Position numbers and translations under genes: made by a program. A DNA stretch of 64,000 nt from Leptasterias polaris (lineage: Eukaryota; Echinodermata; Asteroidea; Forcipulatida; Asteriidae). Location of the stretch: assembly GCA_037783415.1 (NCBI GenBank), contig JAZGTN010000011.1, forward strand, positions 1,426,001 through 1,490,000, written 5' to 3'. Shown one piece after another: positions 9,493 to 22,372 of this stretch (the first letter of the stretch is position 1; each line of letters begins with the position of its first letter). Under the pieces are notes generated by a model. The model searched no databases, was not told the origin of the DNA, and worked only from the letters and a program-made list of their open reading frames with translations.

Positions 9493-12189
9493 AACAAAAG
9501 TTCGAGTTTAGCTTCACACGGCTTGTCGTACAAAAAGTAAGCCTTTAGGTAATTCCACGGTAAACCAGTCGCCCATTTTACAAACAGTTTGGATCTTTGT
9601 GGTTCCGTGTTTACCAGAAAGCCACAGGGCATGTGTATTGAAATGAGTTTTCCTTTTATGCAAGAAACCTTAAAAGGATCGCCTTTCTCGTTTTTTGCAA
9701 AGACTCACGATAATCAGTGTTTCAAACGTCAAATTATGTTGAATTCACAAACGTATGCAGACTTTGGAGCCATTTATAGGTAGCAAACGGCCTGGACTTG
9801 AAACTAGACTCGCCATCATGGGTAGCGAACGGCGCAGCTTAGGGTGTTTTAATTTTGCTTGCATGTGAAACAGCAAAACTCGTGGCAACTCGTGGGCGGG
9901 AGGGGGGAGGGGAGGTGTACTACTTTACAAGAGTATAGTGATAAAGTATAGGGACATATCGTGCATGGTACACTATGGAGCAATAAAACTAGTTCATTGC
10001 TCCATGGACATACGGAGGATCACTATGGTAGAGCTAGCTCCGTGCTTTCAAATGAGATGAATTGGAACATCACCCATCGGAACACTTTTTTAGGCGCGGA
10101 CACTTCTTTTGTTTTTTTTGCGTGACAACGGTTTGATCTTCAACGTTGTCACTGTAGGTCAACGGCTGCCATAACTGAAGCTAGTCTGTCGTAGTCCTAT
10201 TTTCCCCAGCAGCGCTGCCTTTATAGTGTTATTGTTATGCCACTGCAGCGAGTGGGCCCGTGTTCAAATCGATGGATGACTAAGTTTGGACCGCGTTTTG
10301 TTGGCTAAGTTCATCAAAGTTCATTTACAGCGAGATGAAAAGGTGGGATACCGCGCCGCGGATAGCAAACAATTCAACAACTAAAGTTCTATTTCACAGA
10401 ATCAGAAACTTATAACAAACACCATTGTACCGAGCAATCTTTTCTATATGAACTCTGGAAGTTGTGAACTCTGAAATCTTGACTATTGACTCATATTTCA
10501 GATCGGACAGAAAACCAACCCATGAGATTGAAAAGTTGTGCCGGTGGCATGGAAGATAAACCCTGCAAATAAAATAACACAACCCATTTCAGTGCAGAAA
10601 TGGCTAGTCACTCGTTGTAGAATGACTGATACCCCACATCAATCCTGCACATTTACGATCATTTCTGGAATACTATTAGTATTACCAGTAATCGAGGAAG
10701 TTAACATGCTTGGCATCAAGTTAATTAAGAAAAGGCTTTCCTTCCACTTTTCCTTCCACGTAAATAATTGTAAATAGTTAACATAAGAATGAATAAGTCT
10801 TACAGATTATTTTTCTTGTGACTTCACAGAGTTTAATGCAAATGAATTGAATGATTTAAAAGTATTAAAGGATTTGTAACAATGACATCCCCCCGAAAAC
10901 TTCTTTAAATTATATTGTTTGGGTTAATTAATATAGGTTTTCCCGGCCAATTTCAGCAAAAGATCATTCAATTTCATTAACACACATTCAAATTCACGCA
11001 TTTCCCCCAATCCACTCAAACTAGGGTTCTTTTTAGCTAGTAATGCATATGCATCAATTTTCACTTTCGTGCAAACATGATTTTGTTTTTCTCATTCAGA
11101 TTCTTTTCAGTCATTCTATTTCATTTATAGGCATTCATGAGTACACTTTGACCAGCCACCATTCTTAAGTTGAATTTCTACTACCTATTTACACTGGACG
11201 AAAATTGAATGGTTGACCAGCTCTTGCTGTTGGTTTTTACGAAATTGAATGAGTCTTAAGGCCTAACGAAATTGAATGATCTTATTTGACCAGTGAATGC
11301 TAAACTGGTGAAATTGTGACTGTTGAATGCTGATGCAACGAAGCATTCAAATTCAAACGAATTTGAATGAGCCGGGTGTTGAAATGATTGGATTTTTGTT
11401 GAAATTGGAAGGAAAACATACTTTCCTTAATACATACACTCTGCTCTAAACAATAATTATGATAAATTACTAAATTCTTTTAATATAATTTAATACAAAG
11501 GACACATCATTGCTCTGATGACATCATTGTAAAATGAATTAAAAAGATGTAAAAAGGGGCCTTTAAAGGAGTCTGCATGACTTTGTCTGGTTCTGAGAAA
11601 AACTGTAAAAGTTCATGGGATTTAAACTATCTTCATCGCTTGGCCTTCGCCAAAAAATACAGAGGTTAAAGAAAACCCAACACAACACAAACAACAAAAC
11701 ACTATTCATGATTTCTTCTTTCAAATAAGTTCAATGTCAAATCTACACGAGAAGGGTGTTTCAAGAAAACTGAGCATGAAAGTTCAACCGGTTTGCTGCC
11801 ATTCAAAAGTCATTGTAGGAAGGTTAAAATCTGCATGGGAATGTGAAAACATAACTTCGAGGAAAATCTAGCAACAACAAAAATACAACTAAAATAAAAT
11901 TCTCAAGAGCTATTTTACTTTCTTTAAGGCCTTTTTTTACTGGGGGGAAAAAGTACTTCATGTGACTGGAAGAAGGGTGAAGAGCCTTAGGCCCTTCTTC
12001 CGGGCACATGAAGACATACAAATGTTGTAGTTAATGAAAAAAAAAAAAAAAAAAACTCTTACTTGTAAATGAATGCCACTCAAGTATTGTAACCAGGATC
12101 CTTGTGGCAGGTCTAATGCTTTTAGAAGTGGGAGTCTTTGCTAACAAAAAGGTCTGAAACAGGGATCCACATTTTAGGAGGTATGTTGA

Positions 12190-12610
12190 AATGATGGTAT
12201 TTCCACCTTTTTGATAATCCCTGGAGTTATAGCTTGCAAGGAGCTTCAGGAAACATCCTCGGAGCTCGATTGTACATGTACATGTAAGCTGAGGTCAATG
12301 AGCAAGATTTCTTTTTCTGAAGAAAATCAAAGCCATTTGTTCCACCAGGCGGACACATAAAAGGCTAAATTCAGATAAAAGTCTGACATTCTCATCCCTG
12401 TGCTTTTTTTCTCCAAAGGGCAAGGCAATTTCCCGATGGTAAAGGGCACCTCTGCAGGCCTGGAATTAGACGGCAGCCACGGAAGCCATGGCCTCTGGTT
12501 GCCCCTGATCTTGGCGGTGGTGCCCCCTTCTGAGACCAAAAAACAACGGCTCTTTTCAGAGCCAACGCTCCTCCTAAAAGAGATTTACACTTGGTTGTAT
12601 GGGCCATGAA
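12190..12610. repeat. Dispersed repeat, related to 14390-14560 and 63690-63790
   Basis: Two blocks recur in the window. 'tttccaccttt' with 'ggagttatagcttgcaagga' (about 12200-12245) matches 63700-63745. 'ggaattagacggcagccacg' (about 12461) matches 14405-14440. The shared order suggests one old repeat family. Small open frames here are shadows of it. Confidence 0.6.
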
Positions 12611-12711
12611 TTTACTAGTAATAGTTACATCCTATGATCACACTGCTGTAATAATTATGTAAGCTTAAAATTTATCCAGCTTAATAAGGAGACCAAAGAA
12701 TTGCTCCTTGA

Positions 12712-13505
12712 TTAAAATTGATTACTCTGATCACTCTCATGGTCTGAATCACTGAAATCATCAGTGTAGTTATCTTCTGATTCATCCTTATTTGTCCAAT
12801 CTGCATTCTGAGAATCCTCTGTCTTGAACTCAGAGGAAGGAACAGTGGACCGGAGACGGGAGTCCTCTGAAAACAAGCTTGAGGACCTCATAAGAGATGG
12901 TCTTGGTTTAGGAGTAGGGGGTGTTGGGGAGCGCTCAGCGTCTTTGTGAGGATCAAGAGTTGTTGCGGTATTGACAGACAGAGTCGACGTCTTGGAAGTC
13001 CTCCTGACAGGCACTGGAGAGATGCTGGAGAGTTTGGGTTTGGGAATACTCAGGCGTCTCTTCTGGAGATTAGTTGCTACGTCATTGGACAAAGGCATCG
13101 AAGAGGTCAGAGGATTTAATGCAACTTGAGATATCCGGGACTTTGAGGTACTTCTTGAGCTACTTGATGAGAAGCTCGACTGAGCTGAGTGATAAGACTC
13201 TGACTTATTTGATGCAAGAGGTTCCAATTCTTGCTCCCCTGTTGAAGTGAAGCGGTCTGAATCAATGAAATCATCGGAGTACTGAACATTGGGCACCTCC
13301 TCAGCATGACTTACATCTACCTGGTTCGTATCCTCTGATGGGATACCAGGAACTTGGATTGTCTTGGGACGTTGGATGAAACTGGAGGAGGAGTAGCCTG
13401 TGTTGTTAGAATCATCACTGTAGCTGTCTATGTCAGATTCCTGCAGTGAAGCAGTTGGTAGATACACATCTATGCTCCTGGCACTCTTGTCACTGCTGCT
13501 CAAGT
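12712..13505 (-). CDS. MAP10: MAP10 exon 3, C-terminal Ser/Asp-rich tail
   Basis: The acceptor is 'attgtatttag'. The exon encodes 264 residues rich in Ser, Asp and Thr, with Y-S-D-D-F-I-D-S and Y-T-D-D-F-S-D-S motifs and a basic Pro-rich patch (P-P-T-P-K-P-R-P). The motifs resemble the C-terminal region of MAP10, though the assignment rests mostly on matching phase and position. The stop codon is at 12712-12714. No canonical AATAAA was found close downstream. Confidence 0.75.
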
Positions 13506-16500
13506 CTAAATACAATTTTTAAAACACCACAAATACAAGAATTGTTAAAAAACACTCTGAGAATATTTGATCGTGACCACTTCCATTTACAACATGAAAA
13601 TCATTGCGCAGTCCTTGCATGTTAAAAGGATAAAAAGAAATTGCCTGTGAAACTTTATTGAATAAACTTTCAGAAGACTCATCACTTTTGTAAAAATTTC
13701 ACACACATTTCCAAACAAAAAGCAATTTCCACAAGATATCTAAAAAGTCCAAGAGAAAGTGCACCTCTTTTTATGTGTAACATGTTAAAACACACAAGAA
13801 AAGTAGTAGCTGTGTAACGCTAGGCAAAAGAAAACATATTTAAAATAAGTGTTCAAAAGTAAAACAAAGTGCAACCATGGATGAAGACCTGTGGTACAAT
13901 CCACTAGTAACTCAGATTATTTGCACCAGTGTCCAGATTTTTTACATTTTTTATATGGCTAAACCAGCAGTTTTCATGACCAAACTTGTAATTAAAGCTA
14001 GTTTCTGATACAGATTGGGTTGAACCTTATAAAGCCTAAGAGTCTATGGCTCGTCATGTTGCTCTCATAGGGTGGCTTCCACCTGATTGTGTGTAAAAAT
14101 GATAGCACAGTTTGTAGTAAACAATGACCAAACGAGCCAAAGCTGAGTGAGTCCATGAGCCAAAGCTGAGTGAGTCCATGTAAGTGAAGGAGTGATGTTT
14201 TTAACATTTAACAGTCACATTGGTGTATGGTGAAAATGTCTGGTATAGGCCTATTGTACCTGTTTTGTTAACTTTTCAAAGATACAACCATCACTTAACA
14301 AAAAAACCTGATAAATCACTCCCATTATTCCTAAAAGAGGGAAGGACTCATGCATAAACAAACTACTAATAGACAGCCAGAGGCCATGGGTTGGATTTAA
14401 CAGGCTTGGAATTACACAGAAGCCACGGACGCCATGGCCTTTGTTGCCCCTTGTCTTTGGCAGTGGTACCGCTTCAAAAGTTTCCCATAGACTTTAAGAT
14501 TTTGCAATGGAAGTGCCCTTTGCAAAATGAAAAAGGCCTTGTACTCTCAAAGATGAAATTCCAGGCCTGTATAAACCCATTGCACATGGCTCACCTGCAC
14601 TTTTGTGACATGACACAGCTCTGTAAATTAATTGTTTTCAAAAACCACTCGATCTTCTTATGGACATTAGGGGAAAGGGACGACAAAACGCAACCAAAAA
14701 CTCTTTGTGTGAAATCACTTTACCATATCTGTGATGCTGAAAGTCACTTTGGCAATGAATACCAACCTTTCAATGGAAATTTCACAGAATTTGCAACCTT
14801 TAGTGGTAGTCAGTAAGACATCAATATTATAGTGTCTTTGTGAAAAAAACACCCAATATTATCTATTGTTATAGCCTAAGTATAACTGGGTAGATAGAAA
14901 GATAAAATAGGTTATAAAACAGCTGACACCACAACAAAAATCCAGAATTAGAACAACTTTATATTCAAAAGTAAATAACTCAATCCACATAGTGCCCCCA
15001 GAGGGATTTGAACCAGGGTCCTAGAGGTGGAAGGCAAGGAAAGATACCACTATGCCAGATTGAATAGTTGTACATGTAGTAAACCATGAGTTGCATGTTA
15101 TTGAGAGAATCTTACATCTTACATCTATGTATGAACAAAACAAAACAAACAATTAAAAACTCTTCTTAAAGCCACAATGCCTTCCCTGATATCAAAACTC
15201 ACCTTGAAGAAAACAGTATATACAAATTTCATGTTTAATATCCTTCATGAAAAAGTTCAGAACATTTTCTTTTCAAGTGATGCACAAAAGACCAAACCAT
15301 TATAAGATGCAAAAATGTCTGTAATACGTTTCAGTATTTGAAACTGGACACAAACAACATCTTTTTATGATATAGCCCTTTCATTCCAAACACTATTTTG
15401 TTCCCTTTAGCAAGGCAAATGGAACTTCAGGCTTAGAAACATCTGTGTACAAATAGTACATGTATGCAATGCATTACATTTTGGCGACCAAGTAATACAA
15501 GAATGACATGACTAATGTGCAGCTGGTCGCAATTTTAATAATCACTGAACTATAAAGACCATGTCTGCTGTACAATGGTCCTTACTGTTGTGTAGGACTA
15601 CAAGGAAGTCTAGTGGTGGGTTATTATTATACAAATAACAAATAATGAATGTTTATGAGTGCAATGGTGGGAATATTTCCATGAATATTTTCATGAGTTA
15701 AAAGATGGAATAAATGAAACATTCCATCTTCAAACGAAAAAAGACCCACTTAATCACCCTTTGTTCCCTGTGAATATCAGTTGAGTGGAAATTATTGATT
15801 AGTATAAAGTGCCAAATATCCAAAACAATATTGCTCATAGGTGCAGTACAATAAATAGTAGAAAACCAAACCAAGTAAAAACTAAAAGTGTTTTAAAAAA
15901 GTCTAAAACAGACCACACTAAAAAGGAAAAACAATTACAATTAAACTTGCACTAAGGGCCAAAAAGAATGCAATAGCCGTTCCACTAAAAAAACAGCCAG
16001 TAATAAAAACTAGCAATATCCTTTATAAAAAAAGATAACAGTCAGGGAGTTCGAATTCCATAAATTCCTAGGCAACTTGATCCTAGACAAAATTTCAATA
16101 CACTTTGTGGCAGATGTATTGTTGGTTTTGGAATCTATTTCAACCATCTTTTCTTGCACATTTCACAGACAGTTTTTAATATTTCTAGATTCTTGGGTAC
16201 AGGTGAAAATGATGCAGTCTGCATGGATTGTTTTATATTTTCTGCTCTTATTCTCTCTTTGACAGAGTCAGACAACTATTTGAGAAATGAACAACAGAGG
16301 GTGCACTTCTTAGACTGCGTCTACCAGTCATGGTGTCCTCAAGACAACAAGTTCAACTTATGCATTAGGCCTGGTCTACTAGTGAAATTCACTACCCGTG
16401 ACTTGTCACTCTTCAATTAGTGACGACTTCCACTCTTGTCACAACTACTTTAATAACCAAAGATTGTGGATCACTGCAGGCGCAAGATGGTAACATTCAG

Positions 16501-19500
16501 GCTGAAATGTGAAGTGGACGCCATTGCAGTAAGCAACTCTTCTGATGCAACAATATATATATCAGAGCAGACAATGACAATTAGGCCTGAGCAACTAGTG
16601 AAACTCACTATCAGACTAGTCGCGCTTCAATTAGTCGAACATGTCTTGGTGTTTGGCCAAATACAAATATTGAATTATGCACATTAAACTTTGTCAGGAA
16701 TTTTTTTTCTTCTCAAAATGGTTCTGGTCTTGTACAAAAATATTCTGGTCCAGTAAACATTTTGAGATGAACAAGCCCTGCAGTCTTGTGGATTTTTTCC
16801 TCAAATTCGGCACCAGAGGGTAAATGCAATTTTTGTATCACACTCGGTCAAACTACTGTAAAATACTGTGACAGAAAGTAGGTTTAGTTTTAGTTTTAAA
16901 AAAAGTGATGCTTCGTCTGGTCTTTACTTTTTGTATTATTGTTATTCATTTACTTATTTGTTTATAAAAACAATTATTGGAGGTACAATATTTTATTATG
17001 GATGCTTCCAGCATTTGAATTTAGGGTCACTTGACTCGGCTTACAAAAGCAAACACCAACATTCCATTATGCATAGAATTTAAGTTAGGAAGGGACCTGT
17101 ACAAACAAGCAACAATTTCCTCAAACAACAATCAAACAGGCATAATTTAAAATGGCACACTTACTGCTACCACAATTGTTTTGTCCTGGAAACCAGACCA
17201 AACTGAGCCAACATTTGAGCTAAACTTTCTTGTACGTGGTCTCAAATCACTGATATATGAACAAGGCTCAAAATTAACACCACTGGACTGCAGGCCCAAG
17301 AACAGTGATTTTAGCGTCGAGCCAGTACACTCACAATAGTAGGCTACCCCATCATGAAATATCGTTGTGAAAAAATGTTGGCTATGAATCTGATATATCT
17401 TTCAATTTTGTTGAGTGTCAAAGTATGCACAAAAGAAAAATGAGATAGGCCCTATATCATCTCTTAGCGCTTGTTCAACTCATTTTGATTCTGGTCTTGT
17501 TAAATAAATTCTAGTAAAAAATTAAGCTACAAGCCCTGCAGTCTTGTGGATCCCCCCCCAAACAAAATTTGAGCCATGAAGAAGAAAAATACATAAAATT
17601 CAAGTGAAAATGATCCGCCACAGTGTCTTTCTTTACCTTTTGATTCAACCGATGAAACTTGTGTGTCAGGAAACTCCCCAGCATTACTCTCCGTCTCCAC
17701 ATGGTCATGGAGGTCTTTATCTCCCCAATCAAATGTACCCTCTGTGAGTTTGCGAGGCCGAGGTAATGGCCGCTGTGGCTCAGTGGTTGGCTCCTTGATA
17801 CGGCCCTTCCTATCGGAGACCTCCATGTGTATATGCAGGTCTGGAAATTGTAATAAATAACAACAAATATTTAGAAACTGTGATTGTAGACAACAGCTTT
17901 AATAGCAAAGTAGTCATTGGCTATTTTCCAGCTCTTATTTACAACAAGCAACTGGAAATATTCCAGTTGAAATCTCTGTAGACAAATCAAAAACCGTTAA
18001 AGTATGTTGTCTCACTGAGCTTGCTGGAATACACTTCTATCATGGCTCAGCCATTTTAATATTCTCCCACTTAAACCAACGTCTCCAAACCGAGCCTGGA
18101 AGGAAAATAGTTAGGTCCCTTTATTAGCATAATGAAAATCAGTAGTCATGAATGATATGGCTGACAGCGGACAAAACAAAGATGGTGGCAATTCGACACA
18201 AATTGATAATACAAACAAACAAATAGGGGGGAGCATTTGCACTCCCAGTTACTTTCTTTTCCCCCAAATATTGTCCCTTCCCCAAAATTCCCATGCCAGT
18301 TTTTCGCAACCACAGCACACTAATGCTACATTCAAGAATGACACCTTGGTATAAGTCTCTCATTGTGTCAAGTCAATACTTTTTCAGCAGGTCAAAATTA
18401 CTTCACAATTAATTTTTTCTCCCTCAAATTTAAACCTTCCCCCTCGTATCCTTCCCCCTCCCCCCGATAAACAGGTCTTGCGCTGCTGCTGAATAAAAAT
18501 GAAAATTAGTAATCAAAATTCTTCACAGCATCTACAAGAAAACATGCCACTTGTGTGGCCAAGTTAGTTGTGATAATCGTAACCTTCCATCCTCCCGACG
18601 GTCGCAGAATACCTGTCGTAACTATGGCCAAGTGTGAACCCTTGGCCACACTAGTGGGGCTGCTGACTGGTGTGATAACTAACTCTTCAAAGTTCGACGT
18701 TATAAATTTTTTTTACAGCATCTACGAGAAAACCTGCCACCGTTTGTTTAGCCCCACTAGTGTGGCCAAGTTAGTTGTAATTTATGTAACCCTCCATCCT
18801 CCCGATGGTCGCAGAATACCGGACACTGTCAGGAATATGGAGGGTTACTATTATCGCAACCTATGCACCGAGTTTGAACCCTTGGCCACACTACTGGTGC
18901 TGCTGTCTGTTGTGATTTAACTAACCCTTGAACTGCTTGTGTTTGATTTTCTTGGAAGATGACTTTGTCTGTTCTGCTTCAGGAACTGATTCAGTCCTTG
19001 GAGTGTAATCAACTTTCTTCTCATCCTCACGATGATGAGCAATCTCTGTTGAGACATTGAGATTGCTGACTTCATCGATGAAATCATCTTCATCTCTCAT
19101 TGTCATCTTCTCCTTCTCCATCTGCATTGTCCGCAAACACGCCTCTTTGGCTTCCAACTCCTTGAGGAGTTCTGGGTTGTTTTTCTTCATTCTCAGTTTC
19201 TGTGAGTGCGTCATGCCGTAGCTGAGCTTGGTCTTGCGTTTGCTGTGGACTGGCTGCTTTCTCAACCATCCTTTTGTTCGTGGCACCCCTTGAGGGGGCT
19301 TGGTGCACTCTTGATGCTTATGGCGGTAGGGTTTCTCCTCTTGTATGATTGACTGTGGTTTACTGATAATAATGTTTTCTTTCCCTATTGGAGAGGCGAC
19401 AACTTTTACTTGAGATTTGTGTTTTCCTTGAGGTGGTTGTTGAATGAGTTCTCTTGATACAGGCTCATTCTGTAGGACATTCCCATGGAGTAAGCTCAGC

Positions 19501-20864
19501 TCTTGAAGCAGCGCTGCCAAGATCGGCAACTGAGATTGATGACGAGGATCTAGATGTAACTGACACCTGTTACAAGTTTCTGAACTTTGAATTTGGCGCT
19601 CTTGCTTTCGATGTTGCTGATCTCCTCTATGCTTCTTGTTTGTTTCAATAGTGTGAGAGTTTTCTGTTTTTAACTTCCGATGAGTTTTGCGAACACTCCA
19701 CCTCGGGGACAGAGCTGGATTCTCAGAGGGCAGAGTGTAATGTGTTTCTACCTCATGGATGACTTCCTCGGAGCAAGTTCCGCTGGACATTGTACTCAAC
19801 TCCTCACTCAAATTATATACAACTTTTGTTTCTCCATCATTACTTGGGTTAAGATAACCTCTTTCATGCAGCTCCCTGTGATTTCTGCCCATTGTTTGAA
19901 TGTTTATCCCAGAGGTGATTGGCGAGTCCTCATTGAAGGTGTTAAAATACAAAGGGGGTGGACAATGGGTGTTGTTCACAAAAAGGTCGTCATTCTGCAA
20001 AAGCGGCATTGACTTTTCAACTTTGTGCTGGTTATGTTGTCGTTTTGGGGCCTTTGCTGTCTGAGTGCCTTTTTGGTTACGTTGATTTGCCATCTCAGGT
20101 TGAAAGTCTAAACTATGATCAACCGTGGACAAAGCGATTGATATCGTCTTCTTCGGATGACCTTCTACTTCTAAATCTTCAAGAACAACATCCTTCTCCT
20201 TGCTTTTTGTTTTTACTTCCTTCATGGTAAAATCATTGGTAGTTTTTCTTGGTGTAATGGCTAGATCTACCCGCTCTTTCTGACTTCTTGTAATAGCAGT
20301 GTCTGGAATATGTGGCATTAAACTTACACCCATGCTGAGCAACCGATACCTCAACACAATCCATCCTACTTCACTGCCCATCAAATTATACAACTTGTAA
20401 CTGTCTCGGTGACCGTGAACAGACGGTATGTCAATGCCATTTTGCTCAATATCTCTTGAAATTTCTTCCATTGTTTGCTGCAAGGAAATTGTACAATTAG
20501 CGACCAACTTCGAAACTTCTGGCCACAAATCAATGAGCATTATATAGAGAGGGGTGTTTCTCAAATACGCAAGCAATGTTTCAGGGTTCATTTTGAGTAG
20601 ACAGGACTTGCATTTATTGACACAAAAGTTACCCCTGTGATCTTTAAGCTCATGGAGTTGGGCTGGAATACTGCCGAAGGTTCCAAGAGTGATCTTCTCC
20701 TTGATATTTTTGACTTCTTCCGGGTCAACATGGTGAAGGAGCAGAGTTGGGAAGTCGAGCAGACGAAACGCCAGCGATGGCAGACGACAGACGACCGTAG
20801 ACGAGTGGATACGCAACGTTTCAACCGCCAGTTCCAGCGAGAATAACGACTCATTTGAAGCCAT
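12712..20864 (-). CDS. MAP10: Microtubule-associated protein 10-like gene, three coding exons
   Basis: Coding exons are 20864-18926, 17840-17637 and 13505-12712 (1939 + 204 + 794 nt = 979 codons with stop, 978 aa). All junctions are phase 1 with good donors (GTTAGT, GTAAAG) and acceptors (TTTCCAG, TATTTAG). The N-terminus (M-A-S-N-E-S-L-F-S-L-E-L, then A-F-R-L-L-D-F-P-T-L-L) and the N-S/T-H-C-P-P-P-L-Y/F motif match MAP10 (also KIAA1383/MTR120) as I remember it. MAP10 is a spindle and midbody microtubule-binding protein that stabilises microtubules during cytokinesis; human MAP10 is about 900 residues. The C-terminal exon is Ser/Asp-rich with repeated Y-S/T-D-D-F motifs, as in the MAP10 tail. 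The start ATG has a reasonable context (acaATGG). There is no clear TATA box upstream. Introns carry repeats only. Confidence 0.88.
14390..14560. repeat. Copy of the 12.4-kb dispersed repeat in MAP10 intron 2
   Basis: 'aagccacggacgccatggcc' and its flanks match 12470-12500 in order. An open frame of 141 codons over it has no splice support. The rest of intron 2 (13506-17636) has no recognised gene. Confidence 0.6.
14995..15066 (-). mobile_element. tRNA-derived SINE head, reverse orientation
   Basis: On the minus strand there is an A-box-like 'ctggcatagtggt' and a B-box-like 'ggttcaaatcc', spaced as in the SINE at 1936-2112. The intervening 'tttccttgcctt' text is also similar. The body is missing or too diverged to follow. 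Confidence 0.65.
17280..17565. repeat. Dispersed repeat shared with 56195-56600 and 16690-16800
   Basis: Shared blocks in the same order include 'tctttcaatt' plus 'tgttgagt', a 'cttgttcaa' block and 'aagccctgcagtcttgtgga' (17532). The same text occurs at 16776-16795 and, diverged, near 56575. It sits in MAP10 intron 2, next to exon 2. Confidence 0.6.
17637..17840 (-). CDS. MAP10: MAP10 exon 2, symmetric 68-codon cassette
   Basis: The exon lies between the acceptor 'aatttccag' and the donor GTAAAG. It adds about 68 residues (E-V-S-D-R-K-G, R-P-L-P-R-P-R-K-L, D-W-G-D-K-D-L). Length is divisible by three and both ends are phase 1. Exon 3 begins with the same two bases (AC), so exon 1 can also splice straight to exon 3 without changing the frame or the junction Asp. 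Confidence 0.75.
18550..18912. repeat. Two direct copies of a roughly 215-bp unit beside MAP10 exon 1
   Basis: 'tgtggccaagttagttgt' followed by 'ccatcctcccga' and 'ggtcgcagaatacc' appears at about 18555 and again near 18768. Each copy is closed by 'gaacccttggccacacta' (about 18647 and 18877). The second copy ends a few bases from the exon 1 splice donor. Confidence 0.75.
18926..20864 (-). CDS. MAP10: MAP10 exon 1 (residues 1-646)
   Basis: This long exon encodes the MAP10 N-terminal domain (residues 1 to about 180: R-L-L-D-F-P, C-K-S-C-L-L-K-M, G-S-E-V-G-W-I-V-L-R-Y-R-L). A long Lys/Gln/His-rich low-complexity middle follows, then a charged helical segment near residues 555-605 (L-R-M-K-K-N-N-P-E-L-L-K-E-L-E-A-K). 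The open frame reaches a TAG at 18921, but a GTTAGT donor overlaps it. Splicing at 18926 removes the stop and joins exon 2 in phase 1. Confidence 0.88.
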
Positions 20865-21738
20865 TGTAAAAACTATATGAATGTACTACATTGGCTTTCG
20901 GAGTTTCTGTTTTTAAGTCAGATTTAAATGAATAAGATTTAATTAATAACTTCACCCCGACACTTGATTTGGAATGTGCGCCATTTTTACTTCATTCATG
21001 TAATTTGTTGTTGACGTAATTTGTACAGGGCGCCACTAGTTGACAACCCCCAAATATGTAAAAAGATAAAAAAGAAGACTGTGTAAAGTTTATTTAGGTC
21101 TGGTACCGAAGCTTATGCATCAAAGATGCAACTTTAATTCAAATCGATACCAGGCTGAAGTTAGCACTAAACTTGGTACTAGCACCAAATGTGGTGCTGG
21201 CACCAAATTTCTAAAATATTGTCAACGACCGTCACTCACGATGCGAACGGCATCACAAACATGTTATATGTGCTATTCTCTCGTTTTCAATTGCAATGTT
21301 TTCAAAGTAAAAAAAGTGAAATCTCACCTTTTTCTTTATAGATGTGTTCCTTATCTCAATAACCATGATTTAGAGAGAAATTAATTTAATTAGCTTACTT
21401 ATTGTGTAGCCTGTAATATGCTACAGATCGTCTTTATTAAATTTCAATGCTCCGTAAATTATAATTACTGTTGACGAATAAACTTATAACTTGGTGACTG
21501 AGTTCTGATTGTTGTATCCGGATGATTAATTAGAGTTGACGGTTGACTATTGAAGTAGATTATAATTATATATATGGTGGCTAGATGGCTATAGGTGGGT
21601 GTCGTTAGATGTAACAGGTGTAAGGTGACGTAAGGTGGTTCGATTTGCTGAGCTGCCTAGGTATTTGTGGCATAGATGTTGAAATAAATGATTTTTTCTT
21701 CTTAAACTTTGGCAATGTTTGTACGGTGACAATACAAC
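20865..21738. other. Upstream flank of MAP10
   Basis: This is the presumed promoter side of MAP10. I see no TATA box near the ATG. Around 21150-21210 a short 'cttggtactagcaccaaat' type repeat occurs. No coding exon was found. Confidence 0.4.
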
Positions 21739-21745
21739 AATACAA

Positions 21746-21993
21746 GTAGACTTGTGGACAAGTCGTTAAATGTCTGTCGCGGTGATAGCGGAACGGCTTT
21801 CTCGCAATATCCCGCGAGAGGGCTGCTCTGTGCGAGATTACTGCTCTCAAGACTGGTCACATTTACGAAGAGTCGGCAGCCAGCAACTTCGCGCGAGAGC
21901 AGTGATCTCGCGAGAACATTTTTTATTAGGCTACAGCACTACACGCGACTCCACTCACCGCGACCATCATTAACGACTTGTCAACAAGTCTAC
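21746..21993. mobile_element. MITE with 24-bp terminal inverted repeats and 7-bp target duplication
   Basis: The left end 'gtagacttgtggacaagtcg' (plus ttaa) and the right end are inverted copies with one mismatch over 24 bp. The element is 248 bp and is flanked on both sides by 'aatacaa' (21739-21745 and 21994-22000). The interior is rich in 'ctcgcgaga' words. It has no coding capacity. Confidence 0.88.
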
Positions 21994-22358
21994 AATACAA
22001 GGTGACGCTTGAAATTGCGCCCTCTATTGACTTCATCAAAAAGCGAGGCGCTGCACAAAAAGGTAAACAAACAATATTCTGGCGGCTACATTATTATTGA
22101 CTCAGCCCAAACTACGTGTGCAAAATTATACAAGTTGAAATCTTAGGCCTAGATGTTTTCTTCATACAGTGTGTTCCATAAACCATAATGCACAGGCGCC
22201 CTCAATTATAAGCCCGCGTGCAAATTATAAAAATCCTTTGAAGTTAACAAAAGTGGGCCATGAGTCAATGTATAGTCTGAAATCCTTCGTCTCCATTTTT
22301 AACAAGAAGTATAGCTTTACGTTTTACTTGGCGCAGCAGAAACAATTAAGCTTCTACC

Positions 22359-22372
22359 GTTACTATGGCAAC
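22359..22372. promoter_or_regulatory. Candidate RFX-type X-box
   Basis: 'gttactatggcaac' fits the X-box consensus GTHNYYATRRNAAC bound by RFX factors at ciliary and other genes. It lies about 1.5 kb upstream of the MAP10 start. The same 17 bases ('ccgttactatggcaacg') recur at 42169-42185. Function is inferred from the motif alone. Confidence 0.35.

Larger units (their letters stand above)
8096..12189. other. Intergenic, no host gene recognised
   Basis: This region contains the palindrome at 8930-8971, a poly-C tract ending in a transposon-like terminus (9420-9492) and AT-rich sequence. Scattered 'aaattgaatg' words recur at 10830-11400. A short minus-strand frame at 8423-8520 (A-T-D-T-G-S-Y-V) superficially recalls an HYR turn but lacks the rest of the domain and ends in a stop. 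Confidence 0.4.

Noticed and set aside
14391..14816. 141-codon plus-strand open frame
   Set aside because: It covers a dispersed repeat in MAP10 intron 2, antisense to the gene, with no splice support.
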